Shown piece after piece: positions 1-8,840 of a stretch of 64,000 nt of DNA. The notes beneath the pieces are model-generated. The model did no database searches and had not been told where the DNA came from. It was given only the letters and a program-made list of their open reading frames with translations. The stretch's first letter is position 1. Every line of letters begins with the position of its first letter. Source of the DNA: Flavihumibacter fluvii (GTDB taxonomy: Bacteria; Bacteroidota; Bacteroidia; Chitinophagales; Chitinophagaceae); the NCBI RefSeq assembly GCF_018595675.2, contig NZ_CP092333.1:2752001-2816000 (forward strand), given 5' to 3'. Made by a program: the position numbers and the translations under genes.

Positions 1-797
1 CGGACCAATTCTTCCTGTAAAAATCCAGGATCATGTACATCAATGTCGAAAGTATTTTCAGTGGATACTGATTTGGCTTCCTGGTAGGGGGTCACGTCAC
101 TGGTGTGGATGCCATGGGCTTTACTCCATAACGCAGTGCCTGATTTACCCAGGTAGCGGGTGAGCAGGTTGGGGTTACATGCCCTCAGTTCCCTGATGGT
201 TTCAATACCCAATTGCAGCAGGTCGCGGTAGGTCTGGTCGCCTACTCCAGGAATTTTGCTTACTGACATAGGATCAAGGAATTCTGTTTCCTTTCCGGGT
301 TCAATAAAAAGGTAACCGTTGGGTTTAGCAGCATCGGTGGCGATTTTGGCAATCATCTTATTAGCTCCCATGCCAAAGGAAATCGGCAGGCTGGTTTGGG
401 TGATAATTTTTTCCCGCAATGCAAGGGTCCATTCCAGGGGGTTGAAGAACCGGTCCATCCCCGACAGGTCAAGGTAAAATTCATCGATGGAGGCTTTTTC
501 AAAGACTGGTGCCGCTGCTGAGATTATTTCAGTCACCAGCCTTGAATAATGGGAATAGGCGCTTCGGGTGCCGTTCACTATTTTCAGGTGCGGACAAAGC
601 TTTATGGCATTTCGCATAGGCATGGCAGAATGTATGCCGAATTTCCGGGCCTCATAGCTACAGGCCGCCACCACAGACCGGTCAGAATTACCGCCAACTG
701 CCAGGGGAATCCCTTTCAAGGATGGATCAAGCAGGCATTCCACCGACACAAAAAAAGCGTCGAGGTCAAAATGGGCGATAAGCCTTTGCGTAGCCAT
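1..797 (-). CDS. dinB: DNA polymerase IV (Y-family), 3' end outside window
   Basis: Error-prone Y-family translesion polymerase that extends primers past damaged bases in the cytoplasm. The reverse strand reads from an ATG at 797 into a typical N-terminus (HFDLDAFFVSVE) carrying the first metal-binding Asp residues. The second catalytic pair follows in ASIDEFYLDLSG near residue 105, and a helix-hairpin-helix-like stretch (KIPGVGDQTYRDLL) lies further on. About 265 codons are visible; the little-finger domain continues past base 1. No SOS-type operator was recognised upstream. The family call is firm; the exact paralogue (DinB versus another Y-family member) is less certain because the C-terminus is missing. 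Confidence 0.9.
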   Translation of the reverse strand, partial: MATQRLIAHFDLDAFFVSVECLLDPSLKGIPLAVGGNSDRSVVAACSYEARKFGIHSAMPMRNAIKLCPHLKIVNGTRSAYSHYSRLVTEIISAAAPVFEKASIDEFYLDLSGMDRFFNPLEWTLALREKIITQTSLPISFGMGANKMIAKIATDAAKPNGYLFIEPGKETEFLDPMSVSKIPGVGDQTYRDLLQLGIETIRELRACNPNLLTRYLGKSGTALWSKAHGIHTSDVTPYQEAKSVSTENTFDIDVHDPGFLQEELV

Positions 798-866
798 GCC
801 CAAATGTACTACAAACACCTTGCGGACAGTACCCGCCGGGTGAAGTGAAAAACTTATTTTTAGGGA

Positions 867-1337
867 ATGGAATGGTTAAAAGCGGGGCTGGGGCCCCTTG
901 AAAAACTGATCAGTTTTTTGCAGCTGAAATCGGATACAACAGATATCCATAAAAAAGAATTGCTGCGGGAGCTCAGGCTGAACCTCAGTGTGTTCAGGAA
1001 TGGGTACCTTAATAAATTCCCGGAGGATACCATCATTGGAAACCTATCGAATGAAGCGATCAGGGCAGCCATCAGGGTCAATTTTAAGTTTACGAAATTA
1101 AAAAGCGGAAAAATTGAACCTTATCATATCCTGGATGAACGAAACAGGCGGTACCAGGGCTGGACCATTGCGCAGCTCTTCGATAAAATTGATGAAAAAA
1201 TTGAGGAGATGCGGACCATCCAGAAAATGAATGGGGGAACTGTAAACCAGGTCAGGAATAATATGTCCCTGATGCTGAGTAACCTTTATTTCAGGTTAAA
1301 ACTTGCGGCTGACTTCATACAATCCGATATCAAATGA
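867..1337 (+). CDS. hypothetical protein, 156 aa
   Basis: I do not recognise this family. It is a soluble, charged, helix-rich protein with no signal peptide or membrane segment. The C-terminal third (DKIDEKIEEMRTIQKM and the following LSNLYFRLKLAADF) looks like amphipathic helices suited to coiled-coil packing. Its last codons overlap the start of the Crp-like regulator by 4 bases (ATGA), so the two are probably translationally coupled. The next gene encodes a DinB-fold protein, and the three may form one stress-responsive unit. That is inference from spacing only. Confidence 0.6.
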   Translation: MEWLKAGLGPLEKLISFLQLKSDTTDIHKKELLRELRLNLSVFRNGYLNKFPEDTIIGNLSNEAIRAAIRVNFKFTKLKSGKIEPYHILDERNRRYQGWTIAQLFDKIDEKIEEMRTIQKMNGGTVNQVRNNMSLMLSNLYFRLKLAADFIQSDIK

Positions 1338-1924
1338 GCCCCGAATATCAACACCTGGACAAACTGAGGCAACAGTTATCAGCAAGACATCCAATTGATG
1401 AAGCAGCATGGGCAGACTTCAGTGCCATCTGGACACCGGTAAAATACAAACGAAAATCGATCATTACCGTTGCCGGCGAAACAGAAAAATATCTTTATTG
1501 GGTAACATCCGGCGTCCAGAGAGGTTTCCATTTACATGGTGATAAAGAAGCTACCATAGTATTCAGTTATCCGTATTCCTTTTCCGGAATTATCGATTCA
1601 TTCCTAAATCAGCAACCTTCAAGGTATTTCCTGGAAACCCTTACCGCCAGCAGCTTTCTAAAAACAAGTTATTTGCAGTTTGAGCAGGTAAGGAAGAAAT
1701 GGCCGGATATTGCCGAAGTTGTATACCTGTTCCTGGCTGCAACAGTTAGTGGAATCCTGGAGCGCCAGATTGAATTAATGGTTTATACGGCCGAAGAAAA
1801 ATTTCGCATACTCCTGAAAAGAAGTCCGCATATTTTGAATTTAATACCCCATAAATACCTGGCATCCTATCTCGGGATAGACCCAACAACTTTCAGTAAG
1901 TTATTATCAAGCATAAAGATTTAA
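1334..1924 (+). CDS. Crp/Fnr-type regulator with cyclic-nucleotide-binding fold
   Basis: Small transcription regulator (196 aa) of the Bacteroidota cNMP-binding-fold class. Residues about 20-120 show the jelly-roll signature (KYKRKSIITVAGETEKYLYWVTSGVQRGF), where the ligand-binding Arg-Ser of true CRP is not evident, so it may not bind cAMP. The C-terminus (HKYLASYLGIDPTTFSKLLSSIK) is a winged-helix recognition segment. It overlaps the upstream 156-aa gene by 4 bases and is followed after 71 bases by a DinB-fold protein. In Bacteroidota such regulators often sit beside the single enzyme they control, which is the likely arrangement here. Confidence 0.8.
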   Translation: MSPEYQHLDKLRQQLSARHPIDEAAWADFSAIWTPVKYKRKSIITVAGETEKYLYWVTSGVQRGFHLHGDKEATIVFSYPYSFSGIIDSFLNQQPSRYFLETLTASSFLKTSYLQFEQVRKKWPDIAEVVYLFLAATVSGILERQIELMVYTAEEKFRILLKRSPHILNLIPHKYLASYLGIDPTTFSKLLSSIKI

Positions 1925-1995
1925 TCACCGAAAAACTTGGCCTGCACCAAGATTTAATTTTTCCAGCGGGAATAGCTTTACAAAAAATAATCAAC

Positions 1996-2562
1996 ATGAA
2001 CCCACTAAACACAGCTATCCTACTAAAGCAATTAAAAGAGTCATCTATTTATTTACTGGATCAGGTTACACGCATCACTGAGCACCTGCCCATGGCAATG
2101 CTGGAAAAAAATGACGGTGATGGACGATGGAATACCCTGCAGGTTTTAGAACATCTTAACTCATATTACGTGTATTACCTTCCCATTATCGAAGAAAAAA
2201 TAGAAAATTCAGGGACGCAACCACAGGTTAATTTTCATCCTGGTTGGTTGGGGGCCTATTTTACCCGCATGATGCAGCCAAAGGATGGTATTGTTCAAAA
2301 TAAAATGAAAGCCTTTAAAAACCATGTGCCGCCAACACAGCTAAATGGTCCCCAGGTAATTGCAGATTTCCTGCAACACCAGCGCAAATTGATCCACCTG
2401 CTGCAATTGGCAGAAGGCAAGGATATCAACAAAATAAGGGTACCCATTTCTATATCACCGCTGATCAGGCTGAAGCTGGGTGACACTTTTAATTTCATTG
2501 TGGCCCATAATAACCGCCACTGGATGCAGATCGAAAAATTATTACCCGGTGGGTGGAGCTAG
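1996..2562 (+). CDS. DinB-fold (DinB_2/YfiT-like) putative metal-dependent protein
   Basis: A 188-aa four-helix-bundle protein of the DinB/YfiT superfamily (unrelated to DNA polymerase IV). Histidines at the expected metal-ligand spacing are visible: one in LQVLEHLNSYYVYY near residue 53, and a pair in the C-terminal HNNRHWMQIEKLL. Family members act as thiol-S-transferases or are damage-inducible proteins of unknown reaction; the substrate cannot be told from sequence. It lies downstream of a Crp-like regulator, and its stop codon overlaps the convergent rimM stop by 4 bases. Confidence 0.78.
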   Translation: MNPLNTAILLKQLKESSIYLLDQVTRITEHLPMAMLEKNDGDGRWNTLQVLEHLNSYYVYYLPIIEEKIENSGTQPQVNFHPGWLGAYFTRMMQPKDGIVQNKMKAFKNHVPPTQLNGPQVIADFLQHQRKLIHLLQLAEGKDINKIRVPISISPLIRLKLGDTFNFIVAHNNRHWMQIEKLLPGGWS

Positions 2563-3071
2563 CGGTAAAGGTCGAGCAGTCCGTCGGGGAGGTCGAGGAA
2601 GACCTGTTTCTTTTTGGGGTCCATTTTCTGGAGTGTGGAGGAATGCACCGGGATGAGGGCTTCTTTGCCGCCGAGATCAATCCGGCAAAGTACCTGGTGG
2701 GGTTGTTCAATGACTTCAAGGATTTCACCGATATCCTCGCCGCCATGTATGATATGGTACCCTAACATGGAGATGGAAGCTGTTTTTGCAGCGTAACGCT
2801 TAAAGTCTTCTTCAGTGAGCCAGACCTCTTTCTGGTTAAGGGTAAGGGCAGCTTCCCGGGTTACAACCCCTTCCAGTGCCAGGTAAATTTCAGCATCATT
2901 TTTAGCACGGGCCGACTGGATAAAATAAGGAAGGAATTCATTCTTATGCATTTCAATAAAAATAGTTTCCAATCCTTTTAAGGCAGTTTTCTTGCCCAGT
3001 GCATGGCGCAGGATCACTTCACCATTCACACCAAAACTGGCTACTATTTTTCCGATACTGTTGTATTGCAT
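2559..3071 (-). CDS. rimM: ribosome maturation factor RimM
   Basis: RimM helps mature the head of the 30S subunit by binding S19 around the 3' domain of 16S rRNA. The 170-aa protein has the N-terminal beta-barrel opening (YNSIGKIVASFGVNGEVIL) and the C-terminal PRC-barrel (LGYHIIHGGEDIGEILEVIEQPHQVL, ending in a segment with PVHSSTLQKMD). It follows rpsP on the same strand, the classic rpsP-rimM order, but a strong terminator-like hairpin separates them and trmD sits about 31 kb away. Start is the first ATG; no convincing ribosome-binding site is seen, as is usual in Bacteroidota. Confidence 0.93.
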   Translation of the reverse strand: MQYNSIGKIVASFGVNGEVILRHALGKKTALKGLETIFIEMHKNEFLPYFIQSARAKNDAEIYLALEGVVTREAALTLNQKEVWLTEEDFKRYAAKTASISMLGYHIIHGGEDIGEILEVIEQPHQVLCRIDLGGKEALIPVHSSTLQKMDPKKKQVFLDLPDGLLDLYR

Positions 3072-3146
3072 AAGCGAACGATTTAATTAGTTACCAGACA
3101 CCAGGAAGCCGACACAAAGAAAAGATTTTCATGAGCAGTGCCGGAC

Positions 3147-3180
3147 AAAAAAAAATCCCGGTGACTGGCACCGGGATTTT
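3147..3180 (-). terminator. strong intrinsic terminator between rpsP and rimM
   Basis: A perfect 12-bp inverted repeat (3152-3163 with 3169-3180, core CCCGGTG/CACCGGG) closes a 5-base loop. On the minus strand it is followed by a run of nine T (complement of 3147-3155). It lies 25 bases past the rpsP stop and before rimM, so it should end or attenuate rpsP transcription. Confidence 0.8.
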
Positions 3181-3205
3181 ATACTGAGCTTTTTTTTGCA
3201 TTCAA

Positions 3206-3646
3206 TTATTCAGCGCCGCCTTCCTGACGTGGCTGAGGCCTTCTGTTCGGCGTTGGGAAACGACGAACCTGGCGTTGCTTGCGGTGCTCATCACTGCGCT
3301 TCTTTAACTGTGCTTCATGTTCTTTGTGCCATACTTCAAATTTCTGCATAGCAGTAACATCATCAAACAAGCCCAGCTTCACGCCGCGCAACAGGTGTTT
3401 CAGGTACAATACGCCTTTGAAAGAAAGGATCCTGCGAACAGTATCAGTTGGCTCAGCACCTTTGTGCAGCCAATCGAGCGCACGCTGGCGATCTAACTGG
3501 ATAGAAGCTGGAACTGTCAGGGGGTTGTAAGTACCGATCTTTTGGATGAATTTTCCATCCCGTGGTGCACGTGCGTCCGCCACTACTATGAAGTAGAATG
3601 GCCTTTTCTTGGAGCCGTGACGCTGCAATCTCATTTTAACTGGCAT
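3206..3646 (-). CDS. rpsP: 30S ribosomal protein S16, with long C-terminal tail
   Basis: Primary-binding protein of the 30S platform. The canonical start [14 protein letters not shown] fixes the initiation codon at 3646, so an upstream in-frame ATG at 3712 is rejected. The conserved body includes [20 protein letters not shown] and a [13 protein letters not shown] segment. At 146 aa it is about 60 residues longer than the E. coli protein; the extra C-terminus is basic and rich in Arg, Gln and Pro, as commonly seen in Bacteroidota S16. It lies downstream of ffh and ends in a strong terminator. Confidence 0.95.
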   Translation of the reverse strand: MPVKMRLQRHGSKKRPFYFIVVADARAPRDGKFIQKIGTYNPLTVPASIQLDRQRALDWLHKGAEPTDTVRRILSFKGVLYLKHLLRGVKLGLFDDVTAMQKFEVWHKEHEAQLKKRSDEHRKQRQVRRFPTPNRRPQPRQEGGAE

Positions 3647-3760
3647 CTTAAATAAAAATTTAAATGCGTGAATAAATAGGGTTTCCGTTGATAAGGACTG
3701 CAAAAGTAGCAAGTCCGAAACATATATGCAAACTAAAAAATTATTACCTTATTTCAAAGC

Positions 3761-5095
3761 CTACCGCCGGCCAAATCCACCCATTCCTGGCATTTTCCCG
3801 CCCATCGGCATCTTATTCATCATTTTCATCATATCTTTCATTTGCTCAAATTGTTTCATAAAAGCATTTACATCCGCAATATCTTTTCCGGCACCTTTGG
3901 CGATCCGCATCCGGCGACTGGGATTAATGGTATCGGGGTTTGACCGCTCAAAAGGCGTCATAGAATTGATCATCGCCTCAATTCCCTTAAAGGCATCGTC
4001 GCTGATATCAATATCTTTCACCGCCTTTCCAACCCCGGGAATCATGCCTAGTAAATCTTTAATATTACCCATTTTCTTGATCTGATCAAGTTGCTGCTTG
4101 AAATCTTCAAAATCAAATTGGTTTTTACGAATCTTTTTCTCCAGTTTTTTGGCCTGTTCTTCGTTGAATTGTTCCTGGGCGCGCTCTACAAGGGTGGTTA
4201 TATCACCCATGCCCAGAATCCGTTGCGCCATCCTTTCCGGATAGAATACATCCAGCGTATCCATTTTTTCACCACTGGAAACAAATTTAATGGGCTTGTT
4301 CACCGTATATCGGATAGATAAAGCCGCACCACCACGGGTATCACCATCTAATTTGGTGAGGACGACGCCGCTAAAATCAAGCCGGTCATTAAAGGCCCTG
4401 GCCGTATTCACCGCATCCTGCCCGGTCATGGAATCCACCACAAACAAAATCTCCTGTGGATTCACCGCCGCCTTAATATTGGCTACTTCGGTCATCATCA
4501 CTTCATCAACGGCCAAACGGCCGGCAGTGTCGATGATCACTACATTTTTATTTTTAGAACGGGCTTCAGCGATCGCTTTGCGGGCGATATCCACTGCATC
4601 CTTATTCTCGCGGTCACTGAAAACATCAACCCCTATTTGTCCGCCAAGAACGGTCAGCTGGTCAATTGCAGCGGGCCGGTAAATATCTGCGGCCACGAGC
4701 ATTGGCGAAAATCCCTTTTTTCCTTTCAGGTAGTTGGCCAGTTTACCACTAAAGGTTGTTTTTCCGGAACCTTGTAATCCGGCAATCAAAATAACCGCCG
4801 GATTACCCTTAGCATTAAACTCCACTTCACTGCCCCCCATCAACTCAGCCAGTTCATCCTTTACGATCTTCACCATCAGTTGACCCGGACTCACAGCTGT
4901 AAGTACTTTCTCGCCCATGGCCTTTTCCCTGATACGGTCGGTCAGTTCCTTGGCGATTTTATAATTTACATCCGCATCGACCAATGCCCTGCGGATATCC
5001 TTTACAGTGGCCGCCACGTTGAGTTCCGTAATACGGCCCTCTCCTTTTATCTGCTTAAAGGCCGACTCGAGCCTTTCACTTAATGATTCAAACAT
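3761..5095 (-). CDS. ffh: signal recognition particle GTPase Ffh
   Basis: Protein subunit of the signal recognition particle, which binds signal sequences emerging from the ribosome and delivers them to FtsY at the membrane. The 444-aa protein shows the N domain, the G domain with P-loop GLQGSGKTT at about residues 106-114, DTAGR, and TKLDGD near 250, then the methionine-rich M domain (residues about 300-435) ending in a Gly-Met-rich tail. Length is normal. It follows the primary sigma factor gene and precedes rpsP on the same strand. Confidence 0.97.
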   Translation of the reverse strand: MFESLSERLESAFKQIKGEGRITELNVAATVKDIRRALVDADVNYKIAKELTDRIREKAMGEKVLTAVSPGQLMVKIVKDELAELMGGSEVEFNAKGNPAVILIAGLQGSGKTTFSGKLANYLKGKKGFSPMLVAADIYRPAAIDQLTVLGGQIGVDVFSDRENKDAVDIARKAIAEARSKNKNVVIIDTAGRLAVDEVMMTEVANIKAAVNPQEILFVVDSMTGQDAVNTARAFNDRLDFSGVVLTKLDGDTRGGAALSIRYTVNKPIKFVSSGEKMDTLDVFYPERMAQRILGMGDITTLVERAQEQFNEEQAKKLEKKIRKNQFDFEDFKQQLDQIKKMGNIKDLLGMIPGVGKAVKDIDISDDAFKGIEAMINSMTPFERSNPDTINPSRRMRIAKGAGKDIADVNAFMKQFEQMKDMMKMMNKMPMGGKMPGMGGFGRR

Positions 5096-5111
5096 ACCGG
5101 TGTTTTATTCC

Positions 5112-5143
5112 AAAAAAATAAGGTGAACTAAATGTTCACCTTA
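5112..5143 (-). terminator. intrinsic terminator downstream of the sigma factor gene
   Basis: Inverted repeat AAGGTGAAC / GTTCACCTT (5120-5128 with 5134-5142, extended by one T-A pair), loop of 5 bases. On the minus strand it is followed by seven T (complement of 5112-5118). It lies 33 bases past the sigma factor stop and just before the ffh start, separating the two transcripts. Confidence 0.8.
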
Positions 5144-5175
5144 AATTGGATTGCAAATATAATTGAAGCGATTGA

Positions 5176-6045
5176 CTATACACCCAGGTATGTGCGTAAC
5201 TCCTTGCTCCTTGAATTTGTTTTTAACTTGGTAATGGCCTTGTCCTTGATCTGGCGCACCCTTTCACGGGTCAGATTAAACTTTTCACCAATATCTTCCA
5301 GGCTCATAGGATGGTCTACCCCCAGTCCGAAGAAATAACAAATTACTTCTTTCTGGCGTTCGGTCAGCACTTTCATGGTACGATCGATCTCCATTTTCAG
5401 GCTTTCGTCATGTTCGATGCCTTTATCGGTTCGATCTGCATTGGGGTTTTCCATAACGTCGATCATGGTATTTTCCTCCCCGTCGGATAGGGGTGAATCC
5501 ATGCTTACATGGCGGGAAGAGATGCTTAGACTGGCAGAAACTTCCTCCAGGTCAATTTGCAGTAATTCTGCCAATTCTTCGGGTGATGGTTCGCGTTCAA
5601 ACTCCTGTTCCAGCTGCTGGTAGGCTTTCTGGATACGATTGGTTAACCCAACTTTATTCAGAGGCAGCCTTACAATGCGGCTTTGTTCGGCCAGTGCCTG
5701 CAAAATGCTTTGGCGGATCCACCATACTGCATAAGAAATAAACTTAAAACCGCGTGTTTCATCAAAACGCTGGGCCGCCTTGATCAGTCCGAGATTTCCT
5801 TCATTAATCAGGTCGGGTAGCGAAAGTCCCTGGTTCTGGTATTGTTTGGAAACGGATACAACGAACCTGAGATTGGCTCTGGTAAGTCGATCCAGGGCAC
5901 GTTGGTCGCCCTGTTTGATCAGTCTGGCAAGACGTACTTCCTCCTCAGGTCCAATGAGTTCAACCTTACCAATTTCCTGGAGATATTTTTCAAGGCTCTG
6001 AGACTCCCGGTTAGTGATAGATTTACTGATCTTGAGTTGACGCAT
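5176..6045 (-). CDS. rpoD: primary RNA polymerase sigma factor (RpoD/SigA, Bacteroidota type)
   Basis: Housekeeping sigma-70 factor that directs RNA polymerase to the Bacteroidota-type promoter. At 289 aa it lacks the long region 1.1 of proteobacterial RpoD. Visible parts are region 1.2 ([12 protein letters not shown]), region 2 ([44 protein letters not shown]), region 3 and the region 4 helix-turn-helix ([20 protein letters not shown]). I chose the ATG at 6045 because MRQLKI is the usual opening; an ATG two codons upstream (6051) is possible. A 300-base non-coding stretch precedes it. Confidence 0.95.
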   Translation of the reverse strand: MRQLKISKSITNRESQSLEKYLQEIGKVELIGPEEEVRLARLIKQGDQRALDRLTRANLRFVVSVSKQYQNQGLSLPDLINEGNLGLIKAAQRFDETRGFKFISYAVWWIRQSILQALAEQSRIVRLPLNKVGLTNRIQKAYQQLEQEFEREPSPEELAELLQIDLEEVSASLSISSRHVSMDSPLSDGEENTMIDVMENPNADRTDKGIEHDESLKMEIDRTMKVLTERQKEVICYFFGLGVDHPMSLEDIGEKFNLTRERVRQIKDKAITKLKTNSRSKELRTYLGV

Positions 6046-6051
6046 GCTCAT

Positions 6052-6363
6052 AGGCAGGGTTTTAGAGGTTTGTTTTTTCTAAGAATTCAGGTTTAGTCCC
6101 TTCAGAAACGTATTAACTTAAATTTTCTTGTCTGAAAATTGAATAGTTATTAACAGTTCCCGGGTTAAGCAATTTAACAATACAGCCCTCCTTTTCCAAA
6201 TTCGGCTAGCTAAAACGCTGCTATTCAGTGATTAAACGGTATTCCTGTCTAACTATTAATACAAATTCCTTTAACAAAAAATACTTATTATATTATTTTG
6301 CTGCGTCATTTAATTTTCTATTATTGCATTGATTGCATTACTTAAGAATGATATCGACAGGAG
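6052..6363. other. divergent intergenic region, sigma factor / START-like gene
   Basis: 312 A/T-rich bases between divergent genes. A plausible rightward promoter lies at 6297-6326. No clear TAnnTTTG element was found for the leftward sigma factor gene, although GAAACGTA at about 6107 (TACGTTTC on the minus strand) is a near match. No RNA gene, repeat or small ORF of note was seen. Confidence 0.5.
6297..6326 (+). promoter_or_regulatory. candidate Bacteroidota-type promoter for the START-like gene
   Basis: TTTG at 6297-6300, 18 bases, then TATTATTG at 6319-6326, one mismatch from TAnnTTTG. Transcription would begin near 6333, about 30 bases before the ATG at 6364, which is preceded by an AGGAG-like ribosome site unusual in this window. 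Confidence 0.4.
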
Positions 6364-6744
6364 ATGAGTAAGAAACAAATGTATATGTTGGAATATCCAG
6401 TCAGGTGTTCACCGACGATTTTATATGAATTTTTGAGCACCCCGGCCGGATTACAGGAATGGTTCGCCGACAGGGTGGACGAAAGAGACCAGGTTTTCAG
6501 CTTTTCATGGAATGGTGCTGTAGATAAGGCAGAGGTATTGGAAAGTGAGGAAAATAGCTTTATCCGTTTTCATTGGTTACATGAACCGAAGGATGAATTC
6601 TTTGAATTCCGCATTGAAAAATCAGATGTCACCAACCAGACTATCCTGGTGATCAAGGATTTCGCGGAGAAAAAAGAAATCAAAGACTCCAGCCAGTTAT
6701 GGGGATACCAGGTAAAAGACCTGTTCCACCGCCTTGGCAACTAA
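6364..6744 (+). CDS. START-like/SRPBCC-domain protein, 126 aa
   Basis: Small cytoplasmic protein of the SRPBCC (START/AHSA1-like) fold, which forms a hydrophobic ligand pocket. Typical features are the opening strand with SPTILYEFLSTPAGLQEWFAD and the later acidic strands FFEFRIEKSD and TILVIKDFAEKKE, ending in a helix (LWGYQVKDLFHRLG). This form is widespread in Bacteroidota with no known ligand. An AGGAG sequence precedes the ATG. Its stop overlaps the end of the convergent 198-aa gene by 4 bases. Confidence 0.8.
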   Translation: MSKKQMYMLEYPVRCSPTILYEFLSTPAGLQEWFADRVDERDQVFSFSWNGAVDKAEVLESEENSFIRFHWLHEPKDEFFEFRIEKSDVTNQTILVIKDFAEKKEIKDSSQLWGYQVKDLFHRLGN

Positions 6745-7337
6745 TCCAGCAACAGATTAAGGAAATTGTTGAACCCGTTTAACAGGAATGTTGGCGAGGA
6801 GGCCCATTGCGAAACCGGGATAGCCATAGATAGTTTCAGGAAATCCCTTTCCCGGGCAATCGATAAAATTTCTTCCCGGTGCATTCCGGTAATTGGCAGG
6901 TAATTATCCTGGCCGAAATGGTGTTCCCACGGAGATGCCTGTACGCAGATATGGGTATTGCCGGGCCATTCGCCAACCTTGTCAAGCAGTTGTTGCCTGA
7001 ACCTTCCGGAAACCTGGATACTCACCGAAAAGAAATTTCCCCACCAGAAAAAATGGCGTATGGCAATTGTTTCAGACGGCTCAAATACCCGCGGGTAATC
7101 CAGCATCACCCAAGGCAATTGCTGGTAATTCTCGCCCCGGGAAATTTTAGGGGGAACCCTGAATATACCTTCCGGCAGCCGGTTCCGATGCTCATCAGCA
7201 TAAAAAACTGCAGCTTCACTCAGGTCACCGAACATTTCCATTACGGCGGCCATAATACGGTTCTTCGTTAAAATGATCCCAGTATTAGCTGCCATTTCTT
7301 GTTCCTCTGTGGAAAGCTGTATTTTTACGCCGCTCAT
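6741..7337 (-). CDS. conserved hypothetical protein, 198 aa
   Basis: I do not recognise a named domain. The protein is soluble, without a signal peptide, and rich in aromatic residues (RHFFWWGNFFSVSIQVSGRF in the middle; ASPWEHHFGQDNYLP later). It reads as a compact alpha/beta protein rather than a shadow because coding is sustained for 198 codons and it ends exactly against the convergent START-like gene. It starts 36 bases from the divergent LptF/G gene, so the two must share a very short promoter region. Confidence 0.6.
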   Translation of the reverse strand: MSGVKIQLSTEEQEMAANTGIILTKNRIMAAVMEMFGDLSEAAVFYADEHRNRLPEGIFRVPPKISRGENYQQLPWVMLDYPRVFEPSETIAIRHFFWWGNFFSVSIQVSGRFRQQLLDKVGEWPGNTHICVQASPWEHHFGQDNYLPITGMHREEILSIARERDFLKLSMAIPVSQWASSPTFLLNGFNNFLNLLLD

Positions 7338-7373
7338 AACAACAAAGTTATTCAGAAATCATTCCGCTTCACT

Positions 7374-8822
7374 GTGATAAAAAAACTCGATAGACTTATT
7401 CTTAACGCCTTTGTTGGTCCATTTATCGCCACATTTTTTATCACCCTTTTTGTGCTGGTACTACAATTCTTCTGGTTATATATTGACGATATTGTTGGAA
7501 AAGGATTAGACCTGGTAACAATTGCCCAGTTGATTTCCTATGTAGCAGCCACTGTGGTTCCGCTTGCCCTGCCCCTGGCCGTATTGCTATCCTCCATTAT
7601 GACCTTTGGCAACCTGGGGGAAACTTTTGAACTGGTGGCCATCAAATCAGCCGGCATACCGCTGCTTCGATTTATGCGGCCACTCATGGTTGTTAGCCTG
7701 CTAATTTGTGGTGTCGCATTTTTATTCAATAATTATATCATCCCGGTATCCAACCTGAAACTAAACAGGCTGAAATACGATATCATCAACAAGAAACCGG
7801 CATTCGATCTGCGCGAAGGGGCTTTTTATACCAATATTCCCGGTTATGCCATAAAGGTGGGTAAAAAAGAAAAGGATGATTCAACTTTACGCGATATCAT
7901 TATCTATGAAAAAGATTACAGCCTGCAGGATAATATCATCATTGCCAACAGTGGCATTATGAAAGTTTCGGATGATAAACGGTTCCTGGAATTCAAACTT
8001 AAAGACGGATGGCGCTATTCAGAGCGGGGAGCCCGTTTAAACCTCAATACAGAATACATCCGGCTGGGCTTCAGGGAATTCAAAAAAGTGTTCGATCTAA
8101 GTGCACTGCAATTGAGTAAAACCAACGACAGCCTGTTCAAAGACAATTACCAGATGCTGAGTGTGCGGCAATTGAGCGCAACCATCGATTCCCTGAAAAA
8201 AACTGACAACCATTACCGCAAGAAATTAACCGGTGAACTTAGTTCATTTATAAAATTCCAAAAATATGTTGATTCTGGCTGGGAACAAAATGCATCAGCT
8301 AATGCGGTGAAATCATTTGACGCGATCGTTCCTGATACGATGTTGGTATCCGTCAACGAAAAGGCCCTTTCACAACTGGCGATGATTAAAAGTACCCTGG
8401 ACATCAACAGCGCCGAATTCCTGGCGCATGAAAAAAGCCTTCGCATGCACCAGATTGCATGGCATGAAAAATTCACTCTATCCATTGCTTGTTTTGTTTT
8501 GTACCTTATAGGGGCTCCATTGGGCTCCATCATCCGGAAAGGCGGGTTAGGAACACCATTAGTATTTGCCGTGGTATTTTTTGTGATATTCTTCCTGCTG
8601 AATAATTTCGGTAAAAAATTTTCCAAAGAAGATGTGGTAGCCCCGGTTGTGGGTATGTGGCTGGCCACTATGATACTGGTACCTATTGGTATATTCCTGA
8701 TCTGGAAAGCCATGCACGATTCGCAATTGTTCAACAAGGAATATTATTTCCGTACGTTTCGTAAAATTCAGCCCTACCTGAGCCGAATAATTAATCGCCG
8801 GCAAACGCCACAACCATTGTAA
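7374..8822 (+). CDS. LptF/LptG-family lipopolysaccharide export permease
   Basis: Inner-membrane permease of the YjgP/YjgQ (LptF/LptG) family, which with the LptB ATPase extracts lipopolysaccharide and passes it to the periplasmic bridge. About three N-terminal membrane segments (residues 15-110), a periplasmic beta-jellyroll region (about 130-370) and three C-terminal segments are visible. The open frame extends back to 7299, but a GTG at 7374 gives the family-typical start (IKKLDRLILNAFVGPFIATF) and avoids running into the divergent gene at 7337. The periplasmic region is longer than in E. coli, as is common in Bacteroidota. Whether it is F or G cannot be told. Confidence 0.88.
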   Translation: MIKKLDRLILNAFVGPFIATFFITLFVLVLQFFWLYIDDIVGKGLDLVTIAQLISYVAATVVPLALPLAVLLSSIMTFGNLGETFELVAIKSAGIPLLRFMRPLMVVSLLICGVAFLFNNYIIPVSNLKLNRLKYDIINKKPAFDLREGAFYTNIPGYAIKVGKKEKDDSTLRDIIIYEKDYSLQDNIIIANSGIMKVSDDKRFLEFKLKDGWRYSERGARLNLNTEYIRLGFREFKKVFDLSALQLSKTNDSLFKDNYQMLSVRQLSATIDSLKKTDNHYRKKLTGELSSFIKFQKYVDSGWEQNASANAVKSFDAIVPDTMLVSVNEKALSQLAMIKSTLDINSAEFLAHEKSLRMHQIAWHEKFTLSIACFVLYLIGAPLGSIIRKGGLGTPLVFAVVFFVIFFLLNNFGKKFSKEDVVAPVVGMWLATMILVPIGIFLIWKAMHDSQLFNKEYYFRTFRKIQPYLSRIINRRQTPQPL

Positions 8823-8840
8823 CTTTATTAAAATTGGAAT

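Noticed and set aside
7299-7373. Upstream ATG start for the LptF/G gene
   Set aside because: It would extend the protein into the divergent gene and add a stretch without family similarity; the GTG at 7374 fits better.
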